From Methylobacterium sp. C25 (lineage in GTDB: Bacteria > Pseudomonadota > Alphaproteobacteria > Rhizobiales > Beijerinckiaceae): a stretch of 64,000 bases of DNA. Below the pieces are notes generated by a model. The model saw nothing but the letters and a program-made list of their open reading frames with translations, was not told where the DNA came from and did no database searches. Below are positions 8,301 through 16,901 of this stretch, piece by piece. Made by a program: the position numbers and the translations under genes. Location: NCBI RefSeq assembly GCF_021352225.1, contig NZ_JAAUVI010000003.1:1-64000 (forward strand), read 5' to 3'. Within the stretch, counting starts at the first letter, position 1; each line of letters begins with the position of its first letter.

Positions 8301-9476
8301 TCAGTCGTCCCGTCCGCTGCGCAGGCTCGACATCGCCGCGAGGACACCGCCACGCTGGTGGCGCACTCCTGCTGCCCCGAGGCCCATTTCGACGCCTGAC
8401 AGGGCGCCCATCAAGGTCAACTCGTTGGTCTCACCGAGATGCCCGATGCGGAAGACCTTGTCTGCAAGCTTGCTGAGGCCGGCACCGAGGGACATGTCGA
8501 AGTTATCGAGCACGACCTGGCGGAAGGCATCGGCTCCCTTTCCATCAGGCATAAGTACCGCGGTCAGGACAGGTGAGTATTCCGACGGCTCCTCACACAG
8601 AACCTCAAGTCCCCAACCCTGAACTGCGGCACGAGTCGCCGCCGCGAGCCGTTGGTGCCGGGCGAAGACCTCGGGCAGACCTTCCTCGAGCAGCATTGCC
8701 ACTGCTTCGCGGAGGCCATAGAGCAGGTTCGTTGCTGGCGTGTACGGAAAGAAACCGTTCGAGTTGGGCTTCAGCATCTCGGACCAGTCCCAGTAGGAAC
8801 GGGGCAGCGAGTTCGCCTTCGAAGCAGCGAGGGCCTTAGCCGAAATCGCCGTGAAACCGAGCCCTGGCGGCAGCATGAGGCCCTTCTGAGAGCAACTCAC
8901 GGTGACGTCGACGCCCCACTCGTCGTGCCGGAGATCGGCAGATCCCAACCCCGATATGCTGTCGACGAGCAGAAGCGCAGGGTGACCGGCGCGGTCGATC
9001 GCCTGGCGGATCTCAGCGATGCGGCTGGTCACACCGGTCGAGGTCTCATTATGGACGACCATGACGGCTTTGATCGAGTGCGATCGATCTTCGGCCAACT
9101 TCGCTTCCACGATCGACGGATCAGCGCCGCGGCGCCAATCAGTGGCGACAAATTCGGTTTCGATGCCCCAGCGGGCCGCCATTTGCCGCCAGAGGCTCGC
9201 GAAATGGCCTGTCTCGAACATCAAGACTTTGTCGCCGCTGTTCAAAGTGTTGACGATCGTTGCTTCCCAAGCGCCGGTGCCCGACGAGGGATAGATCACG
9301 ACGGGTCCTTGGGTCTGGAAGACAGCTCGACAACCCTCGAGAACCTCTTTGCCGAGCTTTGCAAACTCCGGCCCCCGGTGATCGATAACCGGCATATCCA
9401 TGGCGCGAAGAACGCGCTCCGGCACCGGACTCGGCCCTGGAATCTGGAGGAAATGGCGTCCGGTACGCTGGCTCAC
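8301..9476 (-). CDS. Serine/aspartate-glyoxylate-type aminotransferase, class V (BhcA/SgaA paralogue)
   Basis: A 391-residue class V aminotransferase close in pattern to SgaA and BhcA: QIPGPSPVPE, PSSGTGAWE, VVHNETSTGVT, VDSISGLGS, PLP lysine in SCSQKGLMLPPG (about K198), and FRIGHLGETNELTLMGAL near the end. I prefer the GTG at 9476 because GGGAGAG lies just ahead of it; an in-frame ATG nine codons upstream (9503) has no ribosome site. The family uses glyoxylate as amino acceptor and makes glycine. It heads the second cluster (MFS, small ORF, dioxygenase) and is divergent from a GntR regulator. It is not a decayed copy of bhcA: all key motifs are intact and the two sequences have diverged clearly. 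Confidence 0.86.
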   Translation of the reverse strand: MSQRTGRHFLQIPGPSPVPERVLRAMDMPVIDHRGPEFAKLGKEVLEGCRAVFQTQGPVVIYPSSGTGAWEATIVNTLNSGDKVLMFETGHFASLWRQMAARWGIETEFVATDWRRGADPSIVEAKLAEDRSHSIKAVMVVHNETSTGVTSRIAEIRQAIDRAGHPALLLVDSISGLGSADLRHDEWGVDVTVSCSQKGLMLPPGLGFTAISAKALAASKANSLPRSYWDWSEMLKPNSNGFFPYTPATNLLYGLREAVAMLLEEGLPEVFARHQRLAAATRAAVQGWGLEVLCEEPSEYSPVLTAVLMPDGKGADAFRQVVLDNFDMSLGAGLSKLADKVFRIGHLGETNELTLMGALSGVEMGLGAAGVRHQRGGVLAAMSSLRSGRDD

Positions 9477-9623
9477 GTGTCTCTCCCTGCTGTGCGCGTC
9501 CATTTAGAATTCATAACGCGATCCGCTGCACCACAAAATGCATTCATTTTTTGCGGAGGCAAGAACTATTTTGCGTTAGATATGGCTGTCGACGCGTTTC
9601 ATGCCCCCTGCTAGGGTCGACGA
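9477..9623. promoter_or_regulatory. Divergent aminotransferase / gntR control region
   Basis: A 147-base divergent promoter region. It carries TTAGAATTCAT (9504-9514, also at 404-414) and AAATGCATTCATTTTTT (9536-9552), repeated with one mismatch at 10054-10070 inside the regulator gene. The 8-base palindrome AATGCATT lies at 9537-9544. These are candidate sites for the GntR protein; binding is not shown. Confidence 0.5.
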
Positions 9624-10373
9624 ATGAGCCTAGAAACCGTGCCGGATAATGATGCTTCTCGAACTCCGGACCGCATCGACGCGGGTGGAAGACATTCGAG
9701 GCCGGACGCGCGCAGCGACCTGAATTCGAAATCGCTGCACGGCGAGGTCCTCACACGGCTCCGCGACTTCATCGTCGAAGGAAATTTGTCAGCCGGGGCT
9801 CGTATTCCGGAGCGCGACTTGTGCGAGCGGTTCGGAATCTCACGAACGCCGCTTCGCGAGGCATTGAAGGTGCTGGCCTCAGAAGGACTGGTCGATTTGC
9901 TGCCCAATAGGGGCGCCCGAGTGCGCCACCTCGGGGAGCGCGAGCTCGCGGATCTCTTTGATGTGATGGGTGGTTTGGAGTCTCTCGCGGGCCGATTGGC
10001 GTGCGAGCGGATGACAACCGAGGACTACGAAGTCATCGAAAAACTTCATCACGAAATGTATTCATTTTTTATTCGCAAAGACTTACACGGGTATTTCGCA
10101 AAAAATCAGGCCATTCACGAAAATATAGTTGCGATTACAAAAAATGATGCATTGATATCGACTTATACTACCTACGCCGGCCGGGTAAGACGCGCTCGAT
10201 ATTCTGCAAACCTTGATGAAGATCGTGACCGCTGGGGTGAAGCCATGCGAGAGCACGAGGAAATTCTTGACGCTTTGCGTCGGCGCGATGGAGCAGGGCT
10301 GAGCGACATTCTGTTTCGGCACTTACGCAACAAACACAGGGCAGCGGTGAGCCAGGAAATCACCGATCAATAA
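9624..10373 (+). CDS. GntR-family regulator, FCD (FadR) subfamily
   Basis: A 249-residue regulator. The winged helix spans roughly 37-105 (LHGEVLTRLRDFIVEG, ERDLCERFGISRTPLREALKVLASEGLV) and the all-helical FCD domain roughly 110-235 (LESLAGRLACERM, HENIVAITKND, REHEEILDALRRRD). FCD regulators sense carboxylic acids through a metal-bound His cluster. It is divergent from the aminotransferase-MFS-dioxygenase cluster and is probably its repressor. The stretch around 10040-10190 is strikingly AT-rich for this genome and contains a near-copy of a motif from its own upstream region. That suggests an internal operator or recent acquisition. Confidence 0.9.
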   Translation: MSLETVPDNDASRTPDRIDAGGRHSRPDARSDLNSKSLHGEVLTRLRDFIVEGNLSAGARIPERDLCERFGISRTPLREALKVLASEGLVDLLPNRGARVRHLGERELADLFDVMGGLESLAGRLACERMTTEDYEVIEKLHHEMYSFFIRKDLHGYFAKNQAIHENIVAITKNDALISTYTTYAGRVRRARYSANLDEDRDRWGEAMREHEEILDALRRRDGAGLSDILFRHLRNKHRAAVSQEITDQ

Positions 10374-10515
10374 CGTGTAAGGGTGCCGAAGGCGGCCGGG
10401 CTTCTAAGTCAAATCAACCGATCACATCCCGCACCTGCAGGATGCTTCCCACATTCTGCATTCATTATTGCTCTTGGTTCGCAAACCAAGCTTCGATCGT
10501 CGGCCGGTTCGTGGC

Positions 10516-11751
10516 TTACATTTTTGTCGGCGAGGTGCCTCTCGAGAGGACAGGCGAGAGGGCCAACATGAGAGGGATTACGGTAAGCGCCGTAGCCGCC
10601 GAGGCTGTCGCCGCCCAAGCTGGACCGAAAGCATCGCCGAGCCGACCGTAAAGAAGCGGAGCCGCAACAGCACTTCCCCCGAGTGTGCAGGTATAGAAGA
10701 CGGCAAAGGCATGCTCCACACGTCCGCCGGTAGCCAGTTCCGGGACGGTCCCGTAAAGCACGGATGATGTACCATTCAGCATGACGCCCAGTAGAGGCAA
10801 AAGGACCAAAGCCGGCGCCAGAGGAAGACTGATAACAGCGAGAATGGTGATCGCGGTGCCGGCTTCGGTGAAGATTACGGTCCGGGTCACCCCAACGCGA
10901 TCTCCCAGCCAGCCGCAGACTGCTTTGCCGAACGCGCCTCCGAGGAAAACCAGCGACAGAGCCAGTCCGACCGTCGGCAGCGCTGCTCCCTTTTCCTGAA
11001 GGAGAAACGGCAGATAGAGCAGAAACGCAGGACGAGCGGAGTTATCGAGCACCCCGATCGCCAGGAGGAGCCCGAAGCCGGTTCTTCCGGTTTGCGAGGC
11101 GCCTCCAGGATGATCGTCCCTTGATCGTTCAGGCCTCCTTGGAGATTCCAACGAACGATCATTGGGAAGCAGATACGCTATGATGACGGCCACGATCATG
11201 CCTAGCCCAGCAATGATCCAGAGTGCCGACCGCCAATTCCAGATCGTGAGCAGATACCCGATCAGAGGCGGGACACTCGCCTTGCCGATATCTCCGGCGA
11301 AATTGTAGGTGCCGAGCGGGCCGCGAGCAGATCGCCCATAAGCACGAGCGATCATGGAGGAAGCCAGCGGATGCTGGGTGCTGCTGCCAATGCCGCCTAG
11401 CGCAAGCGCAGCGCACAGACCCACAAGCCCGCCCGAGGCACCGGCGAACGCATAGCCTGTTGCGCTCAGAAGCGTTCCAAGAACGAGAACAGTCCGGATG
11501 CCGAGGGACTTTGCAAGCAGGGTCGATGGGACCTGAAAGGCAGCCAGGGCTCCGCTGTAGAGCGTCCGCAGCAATGCCAACGTCGCGTAACCGAGCGCGA
11601 ATTCATTCTGCCAAACCGGCAGCAGCACATAGATCAGATCGGTGTAGCCGTCGTGAAGCGCGTGGTTGATCCCCACACCGAACAGGACGCGCCTAGGATC
11701 CGAGACGGGCGTTTGATCGACGGGGATATTTAGGTCTGAGGCTACCGGCAT
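10516..11751 (-). CDS. MFS transporter, fosmidomycin-resistance (Fsr)-like
   Basis: About 411 residues with 12 predicted helices. The opening GVGINHALHDGYTDLIYVLLPVWQNEF matches the pattern of Fsr-type carriers, with STLLAKSLGIR in loop 2-3. The family includes drug exporters and many uncharacterised carriers. The start is uncertain. The ATG at 11751 (MPVASDLNIP) is chosen to leave a short N-terminal tail; ATGs at 11778/11781 and a TTG at 11805 are in frame, none with a good ribosome site. It stands alone between the gntR gene and an M23 peptidase gene on the same strand. Confidence 0.75.
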   Translation of the reverse strand: MPVASDLNIPVDQTPVSDPRRVLFGVGINHALHDGYTDLIYVLLPVWQNEFALGYATLALLRTLYSGALAAFQVPSTLLAKSLGIRTVLVLGTLLSATGYAFAGASGGLVGLCAALALGGIGSSTQHPLASSMIARAYGRSARGPLGTYNFAGDIGKASVPPLIGYLLTIWNWRSALWIIAGLGMIVAVIIAYLLPNDRSLESPRRPERSRDDHPGGASQTGRTGFGLLLAIGVLDNSARPAFLLYLPFLLQEKGAALPTVGLALSLVFLGGAFGKAVCGWLGDRVGVTRTVIFTEAGTAITILAVISLPLAPALVLLPLLGVMLNGTSSVLYGTVPELATGGRVEHAFAVFYTCTLGGSAVAAPLLYGRLGDAFGPAWAATASAATALTVIPLMLALSPVLSRGTSPTKM

Positions 11752-11897
11752 GGGTGTTCGAGGGCCTTTCGAACACATCATGATGCGTGCAGATGGAGCC
11801 GACAAACGACTTTGTTTGGGCCTATATGTGAACCAAACTCACGGATCCGCGGCTGCCAATCCGACGTGGCGAGAGATTCGTAATCCGCTTGGTTTCG

Positions 11898-13868
11898 TCA
11901 GAGCGGCTCCGTGGAGAGAGCCAGTGTTTCGTGGTGTCGGATGGAGTTCGTAGCGACGACCTGGCGTGCGAAAATTGTCTTCAGCGCATCCGGGACACCA
12001 TGGCTGTCGGGCAGCCGGATCGTCATTGGATCCAGAAAGCGTCCGTTGACGCTCACTTCGTAATGCACGTGCGGCCCCGTCGAGAGGCCGGTCGATCCCA
12101 TATAGGCGATGACTTGGCCCTGTCGCACGGTCGCGCCTACGTGCACCGAGTGCGAGAGCCGCTGGAGATGGTTGTAGGCCGTCGCGTAGCCGTTGGCGTG
12201 CCGGATCTCGATGCGGTTGCCGTAACCGCCGCGCGGGCCCGCGAACACCACTGTGCCATTGCCGGTCGCCATGATCGGCGTCCCGGCCTTGTTGGCCCAG
12301 TCGATGCCGTTGTGGAAGCGCGCGTAGTGCAGGATCGGATGGATGCGGGTGCCGAAGGGCGAGGTGATCCGACCTTCGGCGATTGGCATGCGAAGCAGGA
12401 ACCGGCGCAGCGATCCCCCATCCTCGTTGAAGTAATTCACAGTGCCGGTTTCGGGCTCTTCAAATCTGTAGGCTCGGTGTTTCACCCCATCGATGATGAG
12501 CGAAGCATAGAGCAGCTCGGCTTGTCCGCCGGCCTTCTCGGCAGGGCTGACCAGTACTTCCAGCCTGTCGGTTGCCTTGACGGCCCGCTTCATGTCCATG
12601 CCGAAGACGAAGATGCTGACGATGCGTTCGGCGACCTCGCGGGGAAGCCCGTTGCGCAAAACGGCCTCATATATGCCGGCGTAGAGGTTGCCGGTACTTT
12701 CGTCATCCGCATCACTAGTTAGCTCCGGGCTTCGCGTTGTCCCTGCGGGCGCGGCGACCGGGACGAAGCCACCGGCGTCTCGTTCCGCCGCAATCTCCTC
12801 GACGCCGCCCACGCCGTACAATGTGACGCGCGCGAGCTGCGCCGTCGTCGGATCGCCGCCATGGTGCATGAGCAGCAGGCTCATGTGTTGGCCTTCGGGG
12901 AGCCCTGTCCGCGCATGTTCACTGAGCGCCGACAGGATCGATCGGACACGCGCGGGATCGGCACCGTTCTTCGCGAGGGCCTCCGCGAGGGTCTGGTCGT
13001 GCTGGAGCACGATGTCGCGGGTTTCCGTGAGGCCAGTCCGTGAGGCGGGGTCCGCCTTGGCCAGCGTCGTGACGTTCTCAGGCACAACGCGGACCTCGAT
13101 GGCACGAAATGGGTTCGGTTCATCGGCGTCCTCGGCCGAGGACGAGACGTCGACCGAGGACGCGCTCAAAGCCATCGACAGAAGGCGTTGCGGGGCAAGC
13201 GGTCCCGAACCTCGCGGTTCGGCGATCTTCGTCAGGGCGAGTTCTGCTTCGACGAGCGCCGTCACGCCCTCGTCGCTCATGGCGGGAGCATCGTCCCCGA
13301 TCGGCTCCTCGCCGAGATCCGAGCGCTTGATGCTGATAGCGGTATCGGAACCATCCTCTTCGGCCTCATCAGCGCTCGGCGTGGGATTGTCCGCGGCGAG
13401 CTGGCGTGTGGGATCGAAGGGCGGAATGTCTGCGGTATCGTCGTCGCCGGAGGCGAGACTGGCCACGAGGCGAATGAGCGGCTGCACTCGCACGATCTCA
13501 CGCGCGCCGACTTGGCGTGCGATGGGCGCGGTGAATTCCTCCTTGTCCGATGCCACGAGCTGCCGCCTCACGAGCCGGTCCCCCCGCTTTCCGTCCTCGC
13601 CTGAGTCGTCGGATCCTCCACCGCCTCCGCCAACGCGCACGACCGGTCGCGATGCGATGAGAGCGGTGTCGAAGGACAGGCGAAGCGCGGCAACCATCAG
13701 GCCGGAGCCGCAGGCAGCGATCAGCATACTCGCGCATAGCCAGCGAACGTTGAGGCGCCGACGATCAGGCGGAGCCTCGCCGAGAAACAGAGGCTCGAAG
13801 CGATTGGCCGGGGCAGATCGCGGCAGGACAGGCCTATCGTCCGTCGATTGGTCTCCCGACCGCAACAT
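11898..13868 (-). CDS. Membrane-anchored M23 (LytM-type) peptidase
   Basis: A 656-residue protein with a cytosolic tail, one membrane segment near residues 43-65, a long acidic, Ser/Asp-rich periplasmic linker, and a C-terminal M23 domain from about residue 500. Zinc ligands and catalytic residues are visible as HNGID (His about 517) and HVHYEV (about 601). M23 proteins cut peptide cross-links of peptidoglycan or act as regulators of amidases. The linker contains a run of six glycines near residue 80. The AGGGGAG site fits the start. The family call is firm; whether it is catalytically active is likely but not proven. Confidence 0.88.
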   Translation of the reverse strand: MLRSGDQSTDDRPVLPRSAPANRFEPLFLGEAPPDRRRLNVRWLCASMLIAACGSGLMVAALRLSFDTALIASRPVVRVGGGGGGSDDSGEDGKRGDRLVRRQLVASDKEEFTAPIARQVGAREIVRVQPLIRLVASLASGDDDTADIPPFDPTRQLAADNPTPSADEAEEDGSDTAISIKRSDLGEEPIGDDAPAMSDEGVTALVEAELALTKIAEPRGSGPLAPQRLLSMALSASSVDVSSSAEDADEPNPFRAIEVRVVPENVTTLAKADPASRTGLTETRDIVLQHDQTLAEALAKNGADPARVRSILSALSEHARTGLPEGQHMSLLLMHHGGDPTTAQLARVTLYGVGGVEEIAAERDAGGFVPVAAPAGTTRSPELTSDADDESTGNLYAGIYEAVLRNGLPREVAERIVSIFVFGMDMKRAVKATDRLEVLVSPAEKAGGQAELLYASLIIDGVKHRAYRFEEPETGTVNYFNEDGGSLRRFLLRMPIAEGRITSPFGTRIHPILHYARFHNGIDWANKAGTPIMATGNGTVVFAGPRGGYGNRIEIRHANGYATAYNHLQRLSHSVHVGATVRQGQVIAYMGSTGLSTGPHVHYEVSVNGRFLDPMTIRLPDSHGVPDALKTIFARQVVATNSIRHHETLALSTEPL

Positions 13869-14029
13869 GCGCGCTCCCCTATGGCCAAGCTTAGCACTTC
13901 GGGGCCGAGTGGGGCCTCAATGAGGCTGCAAACAAGGTCGCGCAAAACCGAGGAAGCATGGATGCCGAGTGCCAGACAGCCGGTGCGACCTCGTCGACGG
14001 GCTGGCGTCATGAACGACACACGCGCGCT

Positions 14030-15202
14030 TCAACGCTCCCGCCAGAGGATGGCGATCAGAAGAAGGTTGGCCAGCGCCAACGCCAGGAGCAGCCACCACA
14101 GGGAGTCGCTCCCGGCTCTTGCCAGGAGCACGGCCCCCACCGGCGGAGCCAACGCCTGAGCGGTCAATCCTGATCGTGCAAGGCGTCCAACCAGAACCGG
14201 GTATCGATCGGGACCAAACAGGGCGAGAGGCACAGTGCCTCTCGCGATCGAATAGATCCCGTTGCCGGCCCCGTAGCATACCAGCCAAAAGCCGATCCCC
14301 GGGACCGCAACCGCCAACAGCCCCAAGCCAACGGCGATCAGGACATAGGCTGCGGTCAGCGTCCAGAGTGGGTGATGACGACCCTTGAGCGACACCTCGA
14401 CCACCCGAGCCCCGACTTGAGCGGGGCCGATGAGAGCTCCGAAGGAAACGGCCGAGGCAAGCGCGACGCCGCGCCCCTGAAGCAACGTAATGAGGTGGAC
14501 CGAAATCAAGGACATGATTGATCCGCCGAAGACGAGGACTCCCGCGAACAACAGGAGTCGGCGTCGATCCTGGCGAGAGAGGACAGTGCGGGTCGGCAGT
14601 CTGGGACCGTCGCCGCTCGGCTGTATCGGGACCGCTGGGACCAGGAACAGAACCAGTGGAAGTGTGATCGCGAGGTGCAACCCGGCATAGGTCAGGCACG
14701 CGCCGCGCCACCCCACATGTGCGATCAAGAAGGCAGATAGAGGCCAGCAGACGGTACTTGCAAAGCCGCCCCATAGTGTCAGCGTGGTGATCGCGGGTCG
14801 AGCTTCACTGCCGTAGAGACGGCCGAGCGTTGCGAAGGCCGGATCGTAGAGGCCACAGCCCATCCCTAGTCCCATGAGAAGCCAGCCGGCCAAATAGAAT
14901 GGCAGGGAGGGCGCCAGACCCAGGACGGTCAGGCCTAGGGACAACAAGAGAGCCGCCGACGCCAAGACTGGACGCCCGCCATGGCGGTGGATGATCTCTC
15001 CGATCCGTGGCGACGCGCCGGCCGCCACGAGGAGCCCGAGCGAAAAACCACCGACGAGCCAGGACAAAGGCCAACCTGTGTCTTCAGCGACCGGGCCGGC
15101 AATCACAGCCGTCAAGTAAAACGACGATCCCCACGTGCAGATCTCGAAAACGCCAAGTGCCGATACGACGACTTGGCGCCCCGGCCCGTCATGCTGGGTC
15201 AT
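14030..15202 (-). CDS. MFS transporter, unassigned substrate
   Basis: About 390 residues, 12 helices (FEICTWGSSFYLTAVIAGPVAEDTGW, GLLVAAGASPRIGEIIHRHGGRPVL, GMGCGLYDPAFATLGRLYG). This pattern belongs to a group of MFS proteins related to oxalate/formate antiporter and monocarboxylate-like carriers; the substrate is unknown. I place the start at the ATG at 15202, 13 bases after the PiT stop. An in-frame ATG at 15241 would overlap the PiT gene. It is codirectional with the phosphate-transport genes, so it may be cotranscribed. Confidence 0.75.
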   Translation of the reverse strand: MTQHDGPGRQVVVSALGVFEICTWGSSFYLTAVIAGPVAEDTGWPLSWLVGGFSLGLLVAAGASPRIGEIIHRHGGRPVLASAALLLSLGLTVLGLAPSLPFYLAGWLLMGLGMGCGLYDPAFATLGRLYGSEARPAITTLTLWGGFASTVCWPLSAFLIAHVGWRGACLTYAGLHLAITLPLVLFLVPAVPIQPSGDGPRLPTRTVLSRQDRRRLLLFAGVLVFGGSIMSLISVHLITLLQGRGVALASAVSFGALIGPAQVGARVVEVSLKGRHHPLWTLTAAYVLIAVGLGLLAVAVPGIGFWLVCYGAGNGIYSIARGTVPLALFGPDRYPVLVGRLARSGLTAQALAPPVGAVLLARAGSDSLWWLLLALALANLLLIAILWRER

Positions 15203-15215
15203 CGCCGCGGACAGC

Positions 15216-16223
15216 TCACCAGAAGAGCCGTATGACCGCATAGCAAAGCGCCGCGATCGCGCCAGCAGCGGGCAGCGTCACGACCCAGGCAATGACGATG
15301 TTGCTAGCAACGCCCCATCGCACCGCGGAGGTGCGGCGAGCGGCGCCGACGCCTACGATGGCTCCGGTGATTGTGTGGGTCGTCGAGACTGGCACACCGA
15401 GCCACGTGGCTAGAAACAGCGTAAGGGCGCCCCCGCTCTCGGCGCAGAAGCCCTGCATTGGGTTCAGCCGTGTGATCCGCGAACCCATCGTATGAACGAT
15501 CCGCCAGCCTCCCATCAGCGTGCCGAGTGCCATGGCCGCCTGACACGACAGAACCACCCAGAGCGGCACGTGGAAGTCGCCATCGAGCTGCCCTTGCGAG
15601 AAAAGCAAGACGGCGATGATGCCCATCGTTTTCTGGGCATCGTTCCCGCCGTGCCCGAGCGAGTAAAGTGACGCGGAGGCGAATTGCAGCACCCGGAAGG
15701 TGCTGTCGACGGCGAATGGTGTTTGTCGAACGAACGCCCATGACACCGCCAGCACGAGAAACATCGCCAATACGAAACCAAGCAAAGGCGACAGAACGAT
15801 CGCAGCGGCAGTTTTGATGAGACCGTTCCAGACAACGGCTTGAAGTCCTGCTTTCGCGATACCCGCTCCGACCAGCCCTCCAATCAATGCGTGTGAAGAA
15901 CTCGATGGGATGCCGAGTACCCAAGTGACGACGTTCCAAACGATTGCGCCAATGAGAGCGGCGAAAATCACCGCGGGCGTTACGATACCTGCATCGATGA
16001 TACCGGTGCCGATAGTAGTGGCAACGTGCAGTCCGAAGAATAAAAACGCTATGAAATTGAAAAACGCCGCCCAGAATACAGCGTAGCGAGGGCGCAGAAC
16101 ACGCGTCGATACGATTGTCGCGATGGAATTGGCTGCGTCGTGCAGACCATTGAGGAAGTCAAATAAGAGCGCGATGCCGATCAGGCCGAAAAGCAGCGGC
16201 AAAGCGAGAGTCACAGTCTGCAC
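15216..16223 (-). CDS. pit: PiT-family inorganic phosphate transporter
   Basis: A 335-residue low-affinity phosphate:cation symporter. The duplicated PiT signatures are visible as FDFLNGLHDAANSIATIVSTRVL at the N terminus and SASLYSLGHGGNDAQKTMG in the middle, with GVPVSTTHTITGAIVGVGA near the end. The start is a GTG after GAGGGG, nine bases downstream of the DUF47 gene. The pairing of a PhoU-like DUF47 protein with PiT is a common two-gene unit. No PHO box could be recognised by eye. Confidence 0.93.
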   Translation of the reverse strand: MQTVTLALPLLFGLIGIALLFDFLNGLHDAANSIATIVSTRVLRPRYAVFWAAFFNFIAFLFFGLHVATTIGTGIIDAGIVTPAVIFAALIGAIVWNVVTWVLGIPSSSSHALIGGLVGAGIAKAGLQAVVWNGLIKTAAAIVLSPLLGFVLAMFLVLAVSWAFVRQTPFAVDSTFRVLQFASASLYSLGHGGNDAQKTMGIIAVLLFSQGQLDGDFHVPLWVVLSCQAAMALGTLMGGWRIVHTMGSRITRLNPMQGFCAESGGALTLFLATWLGVPVSTTHTITGAIVGVGAARRTSAVRWGVASNIVIAWVVTLPAAGAIAALCYAVIRLFW

Positions 16224-16232
16224 GGCAGCCCC

Positions 16233-16877
16233 TCAGACGTTCTCGACGACGATTCCGCTGATCTCGTTTGCGACGTCCTCGAAACGATCGACGACTTTCT
16301 CCAGCCCGTCGTAAATCTCGCGGCCAATCATGTAGGCCATCGGGTCGCTGTGGCCCTTCGCCTGGTACAGTGCGCGAAGACCTTGCTCCTGCAATTCGTC
16401 GGAACGGCTCTCCACCCTCGTGATCGCTTCGGTAAGTTCGCCGAGCCTGCTCGCATTCGCTCCGATCGCGCTCAGAAGAGGCACGGCCTCCGCGGTCAAT
16501 CGAGCCGCCTCGACGACTGTGCTGCCCATTTCGCGCATCAACGGCTCGAACGACCGGACATCGTAGAGCGTGACGATTTTCACAACTTTATGCATCTGAT
16601 CGATAGCATCATCCATCGACTGGATCAGATCTTGGATATCGTTGCGATCAAATGGTGTGATGAAACTGCGCCGGAGAGCCTGCAATACTTCTCGTGTGAT
16701 CTCGTCGGCTTTATGTTCTTCTGTAATGATGATACTTGCATTGCCTTCGACCGCGTCACCGCCAGTGAGCAGAGCATTCAACGCCTCGGACCCTGCAATC
16801 AGCGTAATCGCGTGTTGGGTAAAGAGCTCGAAAAACCCGTCTTCGCGGGGCATAAGCGATCGAAACCATTTGAGCAT
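16233..16877 (-). CDS. DUF47 family PhoU-like accessory protein of PiT
   Basis: A 214-residue all-helical protein of the DUF47 (TIGR00153) group. Features are HADEITREVLQALRRSFITPFDRNDIQDLIQSMDDAIDQMHK near residues 55-95 and a C-terminal GREIYDGLEKVVDRFEDVANEISG. The conserved acidic clusters are those that bind metals in PhoU-like proteins. Members are encoded beside PiT transporters and are thought to gate or regulate phosphate uptake. The protein would act at the inner face of the membrane. Confidence 0.9.
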   Translation of the reverse strand: MLKWFRSLMPREDGFFELFTQHAITLIAGSEALNALLTGGDAVEGNASIIITEEHKADEITREVLQALRRSFITPFDRNDIQDLIQSMDDAIDQMHKVVKIVTLYDVRSFEPLMREMGSTVVEAARLTAEAVPLLSAIGANASRLGELTEAITRVESRSDELQEQGLRALYQAKGHSDPMAYMIGREIYDGLEKVVDRFEDVANEISGIVVENV

Positions 16878-16901
16878 CGTGTTGTCCTGCGCCCTCGAGT
16901 T

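Noticed and set aside
12688..13923. Plus-strand ORF of about 411 codons
   Set aside because: Antisense to the M23 peptidase gene; Ser/Arg-rich shadow sequence.
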